Positions 5,467 through 5,517 of a DNA stretch of 5,517 nt are shown one piece after another. Source of the DNA: UBA3775 sp964572955 (lineage in GTDB: Bacteria > Bacillota > Clostridia > Lachnospirales > Lachnospiraceae). The notes beneath the pieces are model-generated. The model was not told the origin of the DNA, searched no databases, and saw only the letters and a list, made by a program, of their open reading frames with translations. Where the stretch lies: NCBI GenBank assembly GCA_964572955.1, contig CAZNGY010000076.1:1-5517 (forward strand), read 5' to 3'. Every line of letters begins with the position of its first letter. Within the stretch, counting starts at the first letter, position 1. The position numbers and the translations under genes were made by a program.

Positions 5467-5517
5467 CAGGGGCAGTAGGATTCGAACCCACGACCTGCGG
5501 TTTTGGAGACCGATATT
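5467..5517 (-). tRNA. trnW: tRNA-Trp (CCA anticodon), 3' part, cut by window edge
   Basis: Positions 23-73 of a tRNA on the minus strand. The anticodon loop CUCCAAA (5508-5502) carries anticodon CCA at 5506-5504, reading UGG. The T arm is standard (GUGGG, UUCGAAU, CCUAC). The 3' acceptor strand UGCCCCU (5474-5468) is followed by discriminator G73 at 5467, the expected base for bacterial tRNA-Trp. The terminal CCA is not encoded; the next bases are TTA. Position 27 is U and 43 is C, so the outermost anticodon-stem pair is a mismatch. The D arm and 5' acceptor strand are outside the window. Confidence 0.93.

Overview
This window looks like chromosomal DNA from a low-GC Gram-positive anaerobe of the class Clostridia, most plausibly a Lachnospiraceae-type organism. 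The reasons are the AT-rich sequence, strong purine-rich Shine-Dalgarno sites, an AddB-type rather than RecBCD-type repair gene, a small four-helix membrane protein of the clostridial TIGR04086 type, and SigA-like promoters with 17-bp spacers. I infer the family level only from gene style. Nothing resembles a phage, plasmid, insertion sequence or CRISPR array.

Layout from left to right. Positions 1-446 (minus) hold the N-terminal part of addB, cut by the window edge. Divergent from it is a small membrane-anchored, probably extracytoplasmic protein (531-1028, plus). Its stop codon lies inside a hairpin that also terminates a small RNA read from the other strand (about 1214 to 1012, minus). That RNA has its own well-formed promoter and folds like a 6S RNA; the identification is probable, not certain. 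Upstream of the RNA lies a small polytopic membrane protein (1256-1600, minus). A PHP-domain phosphoesterase follows (1764-2633, plus) with its own promoter.

A 16-bp hairpin with A and T tracts at 2670-2706 terminates transcription from both sides. To its right is a minus-strand operon, read from right to left: a DHH/DHHA1 phosphoesterase of NrnA type (5193-4219), tgt (4189-3044) and yajC (3020-2712). The gaps between these genes are only 23-29 bp. The operon promoter is at 5323-5351. Its leader of about 120 nt contains a strong hairpin followed by a short U-rich stretch, which could be an attenuator or an operator. At the right edge is the 3' two thirds of a tRNA-Trp (minus) with its own terminator.

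Functionally the genes are mostly housekeeping: DNA repair (AddB), tRNA modification (Tgt and a substrate-independent tRNA gene), Sec-associated YajC, and two nucleotide/oligonucleotide phosphoesterases of unrelated folds. No gene-free stretch exceeds about 275 bases. I see no convincing new multi-gene system. The points most worth a second look are the small RNA at 1012-1214 and the operon leader at 5194-5316.
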